This document shows, in pieces, positions 63,369-64,000 of a DNA stretch of 64,000 nucleotides. Below the pieces are notes generated by a model, which saw only the letters and a program-made list of their open reading frames with translations, did not search any database and was not told where the DNA came from. The stretch is from Pseudomonadota bacterium (GTDB taxonomy: Bacteria > Pseudomonadota > Gammaproteobacteria > Burkholderiales > Burkholderiaceae_C): positions 17,738 to 81,737 of the forward strand of contig JAFEDY010000007.1 of assembly GCA_018241405.1 (NCBI GenBank). The letters are read 5' to 3'. The position numbers and the translations under genes are program-made. The first letter of the stretch is position 1; every line of letters begins with the position of its first letter.

Positions 63369-64000
63369 TCAGGGCAGCAGCTGTTGGGGTTGTGTGCGCA
63401 GCAGCCAGTTGCCTTGCGCCTTGGCGTACTCGGCGCGCGCGGCCAGTGCCTCCAGCTGGGTGGCGCGCAGCGTGCGCCGTGCATCGAGCAGGTCGGTGAG
63501 AGGGATGGCGCCCTTGGCGTAGGCCAGCTCGGCACTTTGTGCGACCTCGCGCGCGCGCGGCAGGATGCCGCCCTCGTAGCCGGCCGCGCGCTGGGCGGCG
63601 TTGGCAGCCTGCTGCTGCAGCGACTGCAGGTCCAGCAGCGCCAGGCGGCGCGTCTTGTCCAGGGCCTCCTGGGCGGCGCTCAGCTCGGCCTGGGCGCGGC
63701 CTATCTCGCCCTCGAAGTCGTAGCCCCAGTGCAGCGGGATCTGGGCGCGCAGCTCCACGAGCCGGTTCGAGGTACCAGGGAAATGGTCGTACGAGGCGCC
63801 TACGGTGACGTCGGCCTTGCGCAGCGCCATGGCGTTGTCCAGCCCCGCTTGCGCGGCCTGCACGCGGGCCAGGGCCGCCAGCACGTCGGCGCGTGCCTCG
63901 GCCCAGGCCTGCAGGTCGCCGCCCGGCGCCGGGCCGTCCACGCGCGCAGGCCAGTCGCAGGCGCAGGCCCGCAGGCCCGGGCCGCGGGCCGTGAACTGGG
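63369..64000 (-). CDS. czcC: TolC-family outer-membrane efflux protein, CzcC type (5' end beyond window)
   Basis: The last 210 or so residues are present, ending in NWLLRTQPQQLLP. They show the second TolC-type helical repeat (ALARVQAAQAGLDNAMALRK, then AELAYAKGAIPLTDLLDARR). The frame is open to the window edge, so a GTG at 63941 is not taken as the start. It is 27 bp upstream of czcB, completing a czcCBA operon. Confidence 0.88.
   Translation of the reverse strand, partial: QFTARGPGLRACACDWPARVDGPAPGGDLQAWAEARADVLAALARVQAAQAGLDNAMALRKADVTVGASYDHFPGTSNRLVELRAQIPLHWGYDFEGEIGRAQAELSAAQEALDKTRRLALLDLQSLQQQAANAAQRAAGYEGGILPRAREVAQSAELAYAKGAIPLTDLLDARRTLRATQLEALAARAEYAKAQGNWLLRTQPQQLLP

Overview
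The window looks like a chromosomal segment of a high-GC betaproteobacterium, most likely family Comamonadaceae (Acidovorax/Alicycliphilus/Comamonas relatives). The basis is the layout yidC-yidD-rnpA-rpmH facing dnaA-dnaN-gyrB, the protein families present (several Bug-type solute-binding proteins, an Atu-type acyclic terpene cluster, RdgC, PagL), and short intergenic repeats built around AGCGCT and AGCTAT. This is pattern recognition; no database search was possible.

Layout. 1-7.3 kb: replication-start genes in the classical order. 7.3-13.6 kb: an NYN-domain protein, then a decayed Wadjet (JetABCD) defence locus made of a frameshifted jetA and what looks like the last codons of jetD, running head-on into a frameshifted UPF0158 gene; then a 2-oxoglutarate oxygenase, a GNAT acetyltransferase and a Cys-cluster protein. 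13.6-24.4 kb: a branched acyl-CoA (Atu-like) catabolic cluster with a LysR regulator and a Bug binding protein. 24.5-26.9 kb: acylphosphatase, a 2x[4Fe-4S] ferredoxin, and a homoserine dehydrogenase preceded by a leader peptide, a hairpin and an intrinsic terminator, that is, an apparent transcription attenuator. 27-34 kb: a 2-hydroxyacid oxidase, a ThDP-dependent decarboxylase-like enzyme and an aldehyde dehydrogenase with an IclR regulator and a second Bug protein, resembling a mandelate-type route. 34.2-39.5 kb: DinG, PhnA-type zinc ribbon, an orphan MNT nucleotidyltransferase, a DEDDh exonuclease, an NlpC/P60 lipoprotein and DAHP synthase. 39.5-46.6 kb: a third Bug protein, an ADP-forming acyl-CoA synthetase, an IclR fragment and a large GAF/PAS/GGDEF/EAL protein. 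46.6-51.4 kb: PagL-like and Spy-like envelope proteins, RdgC and an SpmAB fusion, bracketed by two related intergenic regions that carry DnaA-box-like sites in the same order and orientation. 51.4-54.5 kb: a secreted GH42-like protein, a thiolase relic, a 168-bp hairpin repeat and an enoyl-CoA hydratase. 54.6-64 kb: copper homeostasis (cueR, copZ, copA with two divergent MerR-type promoters), a GlpQ lipoprotein, and a CzcCBA-type heavy-metal RND efflux system cut by the window end.

The most interesting points are the Wadjet remnant, the paired DnaA-box regions at 46.7-46.9 and 50.8-51.1 kb (the second is a candidate origin or DnaA-titration site), the attenuator in front of homoserine dehydrogenase, and several small relics (tautomerase, IclR, thiolase, UPF0158) that mark recent gene decay. 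No rRNA, tRNA, CRISPR array or intact insertion sequence was seen.
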